A stretch of 34,655 bases of DNA from an uncultured Actinomycetes bacterium. Its GTDB lineage: Bacteria > Actinomycetota > Acidimicrobiia > Acidimicrobiales > SZUA-35. The stretch is from contig CADEDH010000059.1 in NCBI GenBank assembly GCA_902826025.1, positions 1 to 34,655 of the forward strand, given 5' to 3'. Within the stretch, counting starts at the first letter, position 1, and the number at the start of each line of letters is the position of its first letter. The translations under genes were made by a program, and so were the position numbers. The notes below the pieces were generated by a model that made no database searches, was not told the origin of the DNA, and saw only the letters and a list, made by a program, of their open reading frames with translations. Of the stretch, positions 8,232 through 15,259 are shown in pieces.

Positions 8232-8339
8232 TCTGCGCGACGGAAACGCGCCCTTGGGCCGTTCTGCGTCGCGAACTCGCTGAACGTCGGGGGTTTTCGT
8301 GACGCAGAACCGCTCGGTGACAGGGTTTCGTCGCGCAGA
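8232..8339 (+). repeat. 108-nt nested-palindrome repeat, copy A
   Basis: Copy A is 108 nt and aligns without gaps to the reverse complement of copy B (24561-24668) at 85 of 108 positions. Its ends are inverted (TCTGCGCGACGGAA against TTTCGTCGCGCAGA), and inside lies a second inverted pair built on the same TCTGCGNNACG core. It fills the space between the converging pheA and regulator genes, where it could serve as a two-way terminator. No target-site duplication is visible at its edges. Confidence 0.85.
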
Positions 8340-8346
8340 TCAAGGC

Positions 8347-11300
8347 TCAGGGAGCGGCCAGCAGCGACCGGGCGACGGCCGCGTCGACCCGCTCGCCATC
8401 GCCGACGGGGACGAGCCCGGAGGCGGCGAGGCGATCGGCGGCGGCCAGTAACGCCCGGGCCGCCTCGGGGTCGACGCCGGCACGGTGGCGGGCCAGGGCG
8501 TCGAGGGCCACCAGCTCGGCCTCGTGCTCGCCCTCGCTCCTGGTCAGGGTGGCGAGACCGTCCAGGCGGGCGAGGGCTTCCCCGTCGCCGGCCTCGGCCG
8601 CCAGCGCTGCCACCAAGGCGCCGGCCAGCAGCGCCCCTTCCCCACCACCGGCCCGGGCGAACCAGGTGTCGGCGGCCGTGATCGCCTCCTCGGCCCCCGA
8701 CCGGTCGCCCCGGGCCCGGAGCAGACGGCCGAGGCCGGTGCGGGCCAAGGCCACGATCCGCAGGTCTCGGGCCGCCAGCGCGGCCTCGACCGCCTCCCCG
8801 TACGTGCCGACGGCCGCCTCCCCATCGCCACCCAGTTCCAGGCTGCGAGCCAGGTTGGTCAGGTGGAGGGCCTGGGCCGCCCGGAAGCCGAGGCGACCCG
8901 ACGCCTCGACGGCCGCCCGGAGGTGGCCCGTTGCCTCCCCGTACCGGCCCGCCGTCTGGGCCAGGACGCCGCGCAGGTTGGCCAGGTGGGCCAGGGCCCA
9001 GTCGTCGCCCACCCCGGCCAGCAGCTCCTCGGCTCGACCGCCGGCCTCCCCCGCCCGCCCGGCGTCGCCCAGTACGAGCCAGGCGTGAGCCGCCAGGCGC
9101 CACGCCGCCGCCCCGTACCAGGCGTCGTTCCGGTCCAGCCCGGCCGGGGCCGGAGCCGGTGCTGGTGTCGGTGGCACCGGCGGTTCCAGCAGGGGTTTCA
9201 CGGTCTCCAACACGTCACCGGCCAGCCGCTGCTGGATCAGCACGAAGGCCAGCGCCACCCGGCACCGGCGTTCGACCGGCTCACCGATCGAACGGCCCAG
9301 CTCGAGCGCGGCGTCGGCCTCGACCCGGGCGGCGGCGATATCGTTAGCCGATCCGAGCCAGGCCGCCAGACACCGGTTGTCGGCGGTATCGACGGGGGCA
9401 CCAGCGCCCCCCTGCTCCGCCGCCTCCCGGGCCCGACGGAGCCGCTCCACCCCGGCCGGCCCGTCCCCGAGGAGGAACCAGGCCCAGCCGAAGCCGTTGG
9501 CCATCGAGAGGGCCTGGGCCGGATCGTGGGCCGCCGCCCAGTCGAGCGCCTGGGTCAGGTTGGCCCGCTCCTGGCGGGCGATGGCCAGGAACCGCCCCTG
9601 GTCCGGGCCCCGAAGCCCGGCGGCGGCCGCCTCGGCCAGCTCGGCGTACCACGAAGCCTGGCCCCGAAGGACGCCGGCTTCCAGGGCTGAGCCCCGCAGC
9701 CGGTCGAGGGCGAAAGCCCGGACGCTGTCGAGCAGGTGGTAGCGGGTGTCACCGCTGTCGCCTCCCCCGATGGCGACCGACACGAGCGACCGGTCGACCA
9801 GCCGGCCCAAGCCATCGAGCACAGTGCCGTCGAGCGGCGCGCCCTCGGGTTGGGGACCGACTGAGGCGGCGACGGCCTCCACTCCCTCGAGCGGAGCCCC
9901 GCCCGGGAACGCAGCCAGCAGCTGGAGCAGCCGCTGGTCGTCGGGCTGAAGCAGGTCGTAGCTCCAGGCCAGCGCTGTGCCCAGTGCCTGGTGGCGGCCG
10001 GACCGGCGCCCGGTCGGGTCGTGGAGCAAGGCGAAACGGTCGTCGAGGCGGCGGTTTATCTCGGCCACCGGCAGCGTGGCGGCGCGGGCGGCGGCCAGCT
10101 CGATGGCCAACGGCAGGCCGTCCAGCGCCCGGCACAGAGCCACCACCTCGGCCTCAGCCTCGCCCCCGCTTCCTGTCCGGCGCCACCGGCGGGCCCGCTC
10201 CACGAAGAGGGCCGCCGCCTCGTCCACCCCCAGCGGCTTGACCGTGAGGGCCTCCTCACCCTCCACCCCGAGCGGGAGCTGGCTGGTGCAGAGCACCCGG
10301 GTGGCGGGGGCAGCATGGAGGAGCCGCCCCACCAGCAGGCCCACGGCCGCCGTCACCTGCTCGCAGTTGTCGAGGATCAGCAGCACCTCGTCGCCCCGCA
10401 GCCACTCGCCCAGAGCCGCCTCCGTGGCCTCTGTCACCCCCAGAGCCTCGGCCACGGCCTGGACCACGCCGGCCTCGTCGTGCACTGCTTCGAGGCGGGC
10501 CAGCCAGGCCCCGCCCGAAGCGGCCGACCGCCGTCCGACCTCCACCGCCAGGCGGGTCTTGCCCACCCCGGCCGGGCCCACCAGGGTCACCAGGGCGTGG
10601 CCGCCCCCGATGAGGTCCGCCACCTCCGCCACCTCCCGGTTCCGGCCCACCAGTGACGACACGAGGGCCGGCAGGTTGCCGCCGGGGGCCGCAGGCTGCG
10701 GCGTGGGCACCCGTCGGGCGGAGCCGGGATCGGGGAACCCGCTGCCCGGCGGGGAATCGAGGGCCGGGTCGTGACGGAGGATCTGCTGCTCCAACAGTGA
10801 CGACTCGGGCGACGGCAGCAGCCCCAGCTCGTCACCGAGGTGGGTGCGGAGCCGGGTGTAGGCGGCGAGGGCGTCGGCCTGGCGGCCGTCGCGGTAGAGC
10901 GCCGTCATCAGCGAACGCCACAACCCTTCCCGGCCGGGGTGGAGGCGCACCAGCTCCTCCAGCGGGCCCACCACCTCGGCCCCCGCTCCCCCGCCGAGCC
11001 GAGCTTCGATCTGCCATTCGGCCAGCGTGAGCCGGAGCTCGTCGAGCCGCACCCGGTGGGCGACCAGCCAGGCGCCGTCGCCGGCGCCGGCCATCGGCTC
11101 CCCCCGGAACCGGGCCAGGGCGGCGGTGCAGATCTCGAGGACAGCGGCTGGCGAGCCGGCCCGCCGGGCCTCGGCCGCCCGGGCGGCGTCGGTCACCACC
11201 GCCAGGGCGTCGACGTCGGCCGGGGCCACGATGAGCCGGTAGCCGGTGGGCGAGCCGGTCACGGCGGCCGGGTCACCCAGCACCCGGCGCAGTCGGGAGA

Positions 11301-11499
11301 CCGTGCTCTGCACCGTGTTACGGGCCTGCGCCCCGGCGGCGTCGCCCCACAGGTCGTCGATCAGACGCTCGGTGGTCACCGTCGCCCCGGCGTCGAGGGC
11401 GAGACGGCTCAACAGCTCGGCGGTACGCCCCGGCGGCACCGGTTGCCGCCCGGTGGGGCGCACCACCTCCACCGGACCCAGGAGCGATACGCCCACCAC
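8347..11499 (-). CDS. AfsR/SARP-type transcriptional regulator with NB-ARC and TPR domains
   Basis: This 1050-residue protein has an N-terminal OmpR-like winged helix (about 1-90: PPGRTAELLSRLALDAGATV, LIDDLWG, NTVQSTVSRLRRVLG), a bacterial transcriptional activator domain (about 95-240: DELRLTLAEWQIEARL, LMTALYRDGRQADALAAYTRLR), an AAA/NB-ARC ATPase (Walker A GPAGVGKTR near 308, Walker B VLLILDNCEQ near 374, GLPLAIELAAARA) and a long alpha-helical TPR-like C-terminus. AfsR-type proteins activate target promoters and are often modulated by ATP and phosphorylation. Here no biosynthetic cluster adjoins; the divergent DUF4386 membrane gene 132 bp away is the only obvious candidate target. The GTG start at 11499 (followed by a second GTG) is fixed by TAGACT six nt upstream. 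Confidence 0.92.
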   Translation of the reverse strand: MVGVSLLGPVEVVRPTGRQPVPPGRTAELLSRLALDAGATVTTERLIDDLWGDAAGAQARNTVQSTVSRLRRVLGDPAAVTGSPTGYRLIVAPADVDALAVVTDAARAAEARRAGSPAAVLEICTAALARFRGEPMAGAGDGAWLVAHRVRLDELRLTLAEWQIEARLGGGAGAEVVGPLEELVRLHPGREGLWRSLMTALYRDGRQADALAAYTRLRTHLGDELGLLPSPESSLLEQQILRHDPALDSPPGSGFPDPGSARRVPTPQPAAPGGNLPALVSSLVGRNREVAEVADLIGGGHALVTLVGPAGVGKTRLAVEVGRRSAASGGAWLARLEAVHDEAGVVQAVAEALGVTEATEAALGEWLRGDEVLLILDNCEQVTAAVGLLVGRLLHAAPATRVLCTSQLPLGVEGEEALTVKPLGVDEAAALFVERARRWRRTGSGGEAEAEVVALCRALDGLPLAIELAAARAATLPVAEINRRLDDRFALLHDPTGRRSGRHQALGTALAWSYDLLQPDDQRLLQLLAAFPGGAPLEGVEAVAASVGPQPEGAPLDGTVLDGLGRLVDRSLVSVAIGGGDSGDTRYHLLDSVRAFALDRLRGSALEAGVLRGQASWYAELAEAAAAGLRGPDQGRFLAIARQERANLTQALDWAAAHDPAQALSMANGFGWAWFLLGDGPAGVERLRRAREAAEQGGAGAPVDTADNRCLAAWLGSANDIAAARVEADAALELGRSIGEPVERRCRVALAFVLIQQRLAGDVLETVKPLLEPPVPPTPAPAPAPAGLDRNDAWYGAAAWRLAAHAWLVLGDAGRAGEAGGRAEELLAGVGDDWALAHLANLRGVLAQTAGRYGEATGHLRAAVEASGRLGFRAAQALHLTNLARSLELGGDGEAAVGTYGEAVEAALAARDLRIVALARTGLGRLLRARGDRSGAEEAITAADTWFARAGGGEGALLAGALVAALAAEAGDGEALARLDGLATLTRSEGEHEAELVALDALARHRAGVDPEAARALLAAADRLAASGLVPVGDGERVDAAVARSLLAAP

Positions 11500-11505
11500 C
11501 GGCCA

Positions 11506-11511
11506 AGTCTA
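11506..11511 (-). promoter_or_regulatory. -10 element TAGACT of the AfsR-type gene (leaderless type)
   Basis: TAGACT on the minus strand is followed by exactly six nt and the GTG start at 11499. There is no ribosome site. Confidence 0.6.
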
Positions 11512-11631
11512 GGCGAGCACCCGCTGTGCGGCCGGTGTCAGCACGGTGTCAGGGCCCCGGCGCAGGGTGATCCCGAGGCCGGCTCCCCCGGCCCCGTCCC
11601 CGCCCGAGCGGGCGAAGCGAAGGAGAGAGCC

Positions 11632-12390
11632 ATGGATCACCGACCTGACCACCTGACCACCACCGTCACCGCCGACCGCAACCGCCTCCGGAGGGCCGCC
11701 GGCCTGCTGGTGGCCGGCGCCGTGGGGGCCAATGCCGCCTTCCTCGGCCTGGGGTCCACCTTCGACTACCCCGACGTGCTCCAGCTCCCGGCGGCGGAAA
11801 TCGTGGCCCGCTTCGACGCCACCCGCGCCACCACCATGGCCTGGTTCGCCCTGCTGGCCCTGAGCGCCGGCGCGCTGGGTCCGGCCGCGGTGCTGCTGCG
11901 CCGGGCCGGACGGGGCGGGGCCGCCCGGTGGTCGGCCCGGGTCGGGGTGGCGGCGGCGGTGGTCCAGGTGATCGGGCTGTCCCGATGGTTGGTGCTGGTC
12001 CCGGGCCTGGCCGATCGGGCCCTCGATCCCTCGGCCTCGGCCGGCCAGCGGGCCGACGCCCTCGACACGTTCCACACCGCCCACACCTGGCTGGGCACGG
12101 CCATGGGCGAGACCGCCGGCTACGCCCTCACAGCCACCTGGACGGTCCTGGTGCTGGCGGCGCTGGACCGGCTCCCGGGATGGGTGCGGGCCCTCGGGGC
12201 CGGTAGCGCGGCCCTGATCGCCTCGGGGGTGCTGATCCCGCTCGATGTGCCCGGCACCGACCTCGCCAACTTCGTTGGCTACATCCTGTGGAGCGTGTGG
12301 CTGGTGGCCCTGGCGGTGTGCCTGGTCCGCCGCCACTCGGCCCCGGGCGACGGCCGCCCAACCACACGGGCCGCGGGCGCCGCCGGCTGA
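11632..12390 (+). CDS. DUF4386-family integral membrane protein
   Basis: The 252-residue protein has about six hydrophobic segments, beginning AAGLLVAGAVGANAAFLGLG after a charged N-terminus and ending FVGYILWSVWLVALAVCLV. The first loop (FDYPDVLQLPAAEIVARF) and the layout match the DUF4386 family of membrane proteins of unknown function. The ATG at 11632 follows AAGGAGAGAG, a strong ribosome site, so unlike most first genes here it is not leaderless. It is transcribed away from the AfsR-type regulator, and the 132-bp gap should hold both promoters; regulation by that protein is inferred from position only. Confidence 0.85.
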   Translation: MDHRPDHLTTTVTADRNRLRRAAGLLVAGAVGANAAFLGLGSTFDYPDVLQLPAAEIVARFDATRATTMAWFALLALSAGALGPAAVLLRRAGRGGAARWSARVGVAAAVVQVIGLSRWLVLVPGLADRALDPSASAGQRADALDTFHTAHTWLGTAMGETAGYALTATWTVLVLAALDRLPGWVRALGAGSAALIASGVLIPLDVPGTDLANFVGYILWSVWLVALAVCLVRRHSAPGDGRPTTRAAGAAG

Positions 12391-12435
12391 GCGTAGATCC
12401 CAGCCCCGGCGTCGTTGTTCAGGACGAAGCCGGCG

Positions 12436-12461
12436 GGGTAGGCCCCGGCCGGGGCCTACCC
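12436..12461. terminator. 26-bp perfect palindrome between the DUF4386 gene and ligC
   Basis: Two 13-bp arms meet without a spacer (arm GGGTAGGCCCCGG and its exact complement). It lies 45 bp after the DUF4386 stop, where a terminator is expected. Its right arm contains the first five bases of TACCCT, the -10 box of the ligase gene, so folding or protein binding here could affect both genes. Confidence 0.65.
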
Positions 12462-12462
12462 T
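12457..12462 (+). promoter_or_regulatory. -10 element TACCCT of the ligase gene (leaderless type)
   Basis: TACCCT is followed by six nt and the ATG at 12469, with no ribosome site. It overlaps the right arm of the 26-bp palindrome. Confidence 0.55.
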
Positions 12463-12468
12463 GAGTGG

Positions 12469-13557
12469 ATGGAACTGCCTGTGAACCCGCCGGTGCGGCC
12501 GATGCTGGCCAAGGCCGTCGACGGTCTCCCCGACCGGGACGACCTCGTGTTCGAGCCCAAGTGGGACGGCTTCCGCTGTGTGGTGTTCCGTCACGGCGAC
12601 GAGGTGATCCTGGGCTCCCGCAACGACCGGCCGCTCACCCGCTACTTCCCCGAGATGGTCGACCCGATCCGGGCCACGCTGCCCGAACGATGCGTGGTCG
12701 ACGGGGAGTTGATCGTGGCCACAGGCGACAAGCTCGACTTCGACGGCCTCCAGCAGCGGATCCACCCGGCCGTGAGCCGGATCACGATGCTGTCGCAGGC
12801 CACCCCGGCCGCCTTCGTCGCCTTCGACCTGCTGGCCTTGGGCGACGACGACCTCCGCCCCCTCCCTTTCGCCCAGCGCCGGGCCAAGCTGGAGGAGATC
12901 CTGGCCGGAGCCGAGCCCCCGATCCACCTCACCCCGGCCACCGCCGACCGGGAGGTTGCGGCCCGCTGGTTCACCGTGTTCGAGGGGGCGGGGCTCGACG
13001 GCCTCATCGCCAAGCCCACCGGCGACCCCTACGTGGAAGACAAGCGGGTACAGCTCAAGATCAAGCACATCCGCTCGGCCGACGCCGTGGTTGCCGGGTT
13101 CCGCTGGCACAAGGACGGAGCCGGCGTCGGCTCCCTCCTGCTCGGCCTGTACCGCGACGACGGGATATTGCAGCACGTGGGCGTGGCCGCCAGCTTCACC
13201 GCCAAGGACCGGGCCGCCCTGGTGGAGGAACTGGCCCCGCTGCGGGAGGGAGCGGTGGAGAGCCACCCGTGGCGGGCGTGGGCCGACGCCCAGGCCCACG
13301 AGGAGGGCCGTATGCCCGGCGCCCGCCACCGCTGGAACGCCCAGAAGGAGAAGGACCACACCTGGGTGCCACTACGCATCGAACGGGTGGTGGAGGTCAA
13401 GTACGGCAGCACGCTCAACGGCCGCTTCCGGGAAGTGACCAAGGTATTGCGTTGGCGGCCCGACAAGACGCCGGCCGAGTGCACGTTCGAGCAGCTCGAC
13501 GAACCGGAACCGGTGGGGTTGGGCACCGTTCTCGGTGCCCAACCCCACCGTACCTAG
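12469..13557 (+). CDS. ligC: ATP-dependent DNA ligase, LigC-like
   Basis: The 362-residue protein is a stand-alone ATP-dependent DNA ligase: adenylation motif EPKWDGFR with the nucleophilic lysine at residue 31, LGSRNDRPLTRYFPE (motif Ia/III region), VVDGELIV, FVAFDLLAL, GLIAKPTGDPY and VQLKIKHI (motif V), followed by an OB-fold (GSLLLGLYRDDGILQHVGVAA). It lacks the polymerase and phosphoesterase domains of full LigD, so it fits mycobacterial LigC, which works with Prim-PolC in base excision repair. The next gene encodes a LigD-type polymerase, supporting a shared repair function. The last fifteen or so codons form a perfect 18-bp hairpin. A leaderless-type -10 supports the ATG at 12469. Confidence 0.93.
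   Translation: MELPVNPPVRPMLAKAVDGLPDRDDLVFEPKWDGFRCVVFRHGDEVILGSRNDRPLTRYFPEMVDPIRATLPERCVVDGELIVATGDKLDFDGLQQRIHPAVSRITMLSQATPAAFVAFDLLALGDDDLRPLPFAQRRAKLEEILAGAEPPIHLTPATADREVAARWFTVFEGAGLDGLIAKPTGDPYVEDKRVQLKIKHIRSADAVVAGFRWHKDGAGVGSLLLGLYRDDGILQHVGVAASFTAKDRAALVEELAPLREGAVESHPWRAWADAQAHEEGRMPGARHRWNAQKEKDHTWVPLRIERVVEVKYGSTLNGRFREVTKVLRWRPDKTPAECTFEQLDEPEPVGLGTVLGAQPHRT
13511..13550. terminator. Perfect 18-bp hairpin inside the 3' end of ligC
   Basis: Bases 13511-13528 pair exactly with 13533-13550 around a TTCT loop. All of it is coding, ending two codons before the ligC stop. Being symmetrical it could end transcription from either strand. It may serve as the ligC terminator or as the end of an antisense RNA starting near 13656. 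Confidence 0.65.
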
Positions 13558-13662
13558 CTGATCCGCCGGGTTCGTCCCGATACTGGATCCGCACGCTTTT
13601 GCAGAGGCGTGCGTGTCGGTGGCACCTGGCGGCCGCTGTAACGCCAGCGCCTACCAGTTGTG

Positions 13663-13692
13663 TATGTCGCGTCCGAGGCCCGAAAAGTTCCC
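13663..13692 (-). promoter_or_regulatory. Candidate ECF-type promoter GGGAAC-N17-CGACATA
   Basis: On the minus strand GGGAAC (13692-13687) is followed by a 17-nt spacer and CGACATA (13669-13663), close to the general ECF pattern GGAAC-N16/17-CG. It points back toward ligC, with no gene on that strand, so a product would be noncoding and antisense to the ligC 3' end. Confidence 0.35.
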
Positions 13693-13717
13693 GTACATCG
13701 TCAGAAATTGTGGCGGC

Positions 13718-13732
13718 GGGGGCGCAGCCCCC
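13718..13732 (+). terminator. Hairpin GGGGGC-GCA-GCCCCC
   Basis: A six-bp GC stem with a three-nt loop lies eight nt before the -10 box of the polymerase gene. It may end transcription from upstream or insulate the next promoter. Confidence 0.4.
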
Positions 13733-13740
13733 GAGAGGAG

Positions 13741-13746
13741 TAGGTT
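13741..13746 (+). promoter_or_regulatory. -10 element TAGGTT of the LigD-type polymerase gene (leaderless type)
   Basis: TAGGTT is followed by seven nt and the ATG at 13754. A GAGAGGAG purine run lies too far upstream (about 12 nt) for a standard ribosome site. Confidence 0.55.
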
Positions 13747-13753
13747 GGGGGCG

Positions 13754-14761
13754 ATGGCCAGCGACCACGTGACCCTCGAGCTGGCGGGCCGGGCGGTCCG
13801 TGTGACCAGCCCCGACAAGGTGATGTTCTCCCGCCACGGGGAGACCAAGCTCGACTTGATCCGATACTACGAGGCGGTGGAGGGTCCGATCATGGCGGCC
13901 ATGGGGGGCCGGCCCACCCTGATGGAGCGCTATCCCGATGGGGCCTCGGGCAAGTCGTTCTTCCAGAAACGGGTGCCGGCCGGGGCGCCCGACTGGCTGC
14001 AGACCACGGTGGTGTCCACCCCCAACGGCACCACGTCGAACGCCATGGTGGCGGCCGACGTGGCCCACCTGGCCTGGGCCGCCAACCTGGGCTGCCTCGG
14101 CTTCCACCCCTGGCCGTTCCGGGCCGACAACCCCGGCGCCACCGACGAGCTGCGGATCGACCTCGACCCCTCGCCCGGCATCGAGTTCGCCGACATCAAG
14201 GCGGCCGGGCTGGAGGTGAAGGCTCTGCTCGATGAGCTCGGCCTGCGGTCGCATCCCAAGACCACGGGCAACCGGGGCCTGCACATCTTCGTGCGCCTGG
14301 AGCCCCGGTGGGACTCCTACGACGTGCGCCTGGGGGCGGTGGCCCTGGCCCGGGAGCTGGAACGCCGCCAGCCCGAACGGCTAACCGCCGCCTGGTGGAA
14401 GGAGGAGCGGGGCGCCCGGGTGTTCATCGACTTCAACCAGAACGCCCCCCACAAGACGGTGTTCGGCCCGTGGAGCGTGCGGGCCCGGGTGGGGGCCCAG
14501 GTGAGCACCCCGGTCCGGTGGGACGAGGTGCCCGACGTCGACCCCGAGGTGCTCACGATCCCCGCCGTGGTGGCCAAGCTGGCGGCCGAGGGTGACCCGT
14601 GGGAAGGGATGAACGAGCACCCCGGCTCGCTGGAGCCGCTGCTGGCCCTGCACCGGGGCGACGTGGAGCGGGGTCTGGGCGACGCCCCCTGGCCCCCCGT
14701 CTACCCCAAGATGCCCCACGAGCCGCCCCGGGTCGCCCCCAGCCGGGCCAAGAAGGATTGA
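13754..14761 (+). CDS. LigD-type polymerase/primase domain protein
   Basis: The 335-residue protein corresponds to the polymerase domain of LigD and the Prim-PolC/PolD family of archaeo-eukaryotic primases, enzymes that add short stretches of ribo- or deoxynucleotides at breaks and gaps. Visible are VTSPDKVMFSRHGETKLDLIRYYEAV at the start, FFQKRVPAGAPDW, ADVAHLAWAANLGCLGFHPW, the catalytic acidic pair in LRIDLDPSPG near residue 135, TTGNRGLHIFV with its histidine, and RVFIDFNQNAPHKTV with the third acidic residue. No nuclease or ligase domain is attached; the LigC-like ligase is the upstream neighbour about 200 bp away. Ku is not in the window, so base-excision or gap repair is as plausible as end joining. 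Confidence 0.9.
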   Translation: MASDHVTLELAGRAVRVTSPDKVMFSRHGETKLDLIRYYEAVEGPIMAAMGGRPTLMERYPDGASGKSFFQKRVPAGAPDWLQTTVVSTPNGTTSNAMVAADVAHLAWAANLGCLGFHPWPFRADNPGATDELRIDLDPSPGIEFADIKAAGLEVKALLDELGLRSHPKTTGNRGLHIFVRLEPRWDSYDVRLGAVALARELERRQPERLTAAWWKEERGARVFIDFNQNAPHKTVFGPWSVRARVGAQVSTPVRWDEVPDVDPEVLTIPAVVAKLAAEGDPWEGMNEHPGSLEPLLALHRGDVERGLGDAPWPPVYPKMPHEPPRVAPSRAKKD

Positions 14762-14828
14762 CCGCCGGTTCATCACCCGACCGCGAGGTCGGCCGGGCCG
14801 CCGCCGAGACGGACTTTTCGTATTCGGT

Positions 14829-14855
14829 TGTCGATTCGGGCCGGGCTGGCGCGTC
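14829..14855 (+). promoter_or_regulatory. ECF42-type promoter TGTCGA-N17-CGTC
   Basis: TGTCGA (14829-14834), a 17-nt spacer and CGTC (14852-14855) match the motif I recall as reported for ECF42 targets (TGTCGA at -35 and CG[A/T]C at -10). It lies about 50 nt upstream of the DGPF gene that shares an operon with the ECF42 sigma gene, so it is probably an autoregulated promoter. Confidence 0.65.
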
Positions 14856-14905
14856 ATGTCGGTGCCGGCGGGACCTCGCCGGTGCCCGAGCGTGAGGAGA
14901 TCGCT

Positions 14906-15259
14906 ATGAAGTACTTCGTGTTGCTGGCCGGATACGGCGAGATGGCCCCCTGGGACGAGTCGACACCCGAGGAGCAGGAGGCTCAGATGGCGAGGCTCCA
15001 GGCCTTCAGCGAGGCCTGTGCCACCCGGTCCGGGGTCGACGTGCTGGCGGAGGAAGCGTTGAGCGACGGATCGATGGCCACGACGCTGCGCACACGCGGC
15101 GGCGAGACGACCGTCACCGACGGTCCCTTCGCCGAGGCCGCCGAGCAGATCGGCGGGTTCTACCTCATCGACGCGCCCGACCTGGATACCGTGATCGAGC
15201 TCTGCAAGGTGCTGCCCGCCTATGACATCGAGATCCGACCCGTCCCCGACATGTCCTGA
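14906..15259 (+). CDS. DGPF (YCII-related) domain protein
   Basis: The 117-residue protein has the YCII-related fold and the eponymous motif (VTDGPFAEAAEQIGGFYLID; DGPF near residue 73). The opening MKYFVLLAGYGEMAPWDEST is typical. Such proteins are consistently linked to ECF42 sigma factors; their biochemical role is not settled. The start follows GTGAGGAG with good spacing. The downstream sigma gene begins inside its last 38 bases, so the two are translationally coupled. Upstream lies the ECF42-type promoter. Confidence 0.9.
   Translation: MKYFVLLAGYGEMAPWDESTPEEQEAQMARLQAFSEACATRSGVDVLAEEALSDGSMATTLRTRGGETTVTDGPFAEAAEQIGGFYLIDAPDLDTVIELCKVLPAYDIEIRPVPDMS

Noticed and set aside
8123..12390. 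Several long frames opposite the AfsR-type regulator
   Set aside because: Their composition is that of reverse-strand shadows, and the 1050-residue multidomain protein accounts for the region.
8347..12390. A natural-product cluster regulated by the AfsR-type protein
   Set aside because: No synthase, tailoring or export genes adjoin it; only a DUF4386 membrane gene is near.
13554..13620. Possible tRNA-like segment (GGGTTCG...CCC with nearby stems)
   Set aside because: The T-arm-like match is not followed by an acceptor stem, and no anticodon arm fits.
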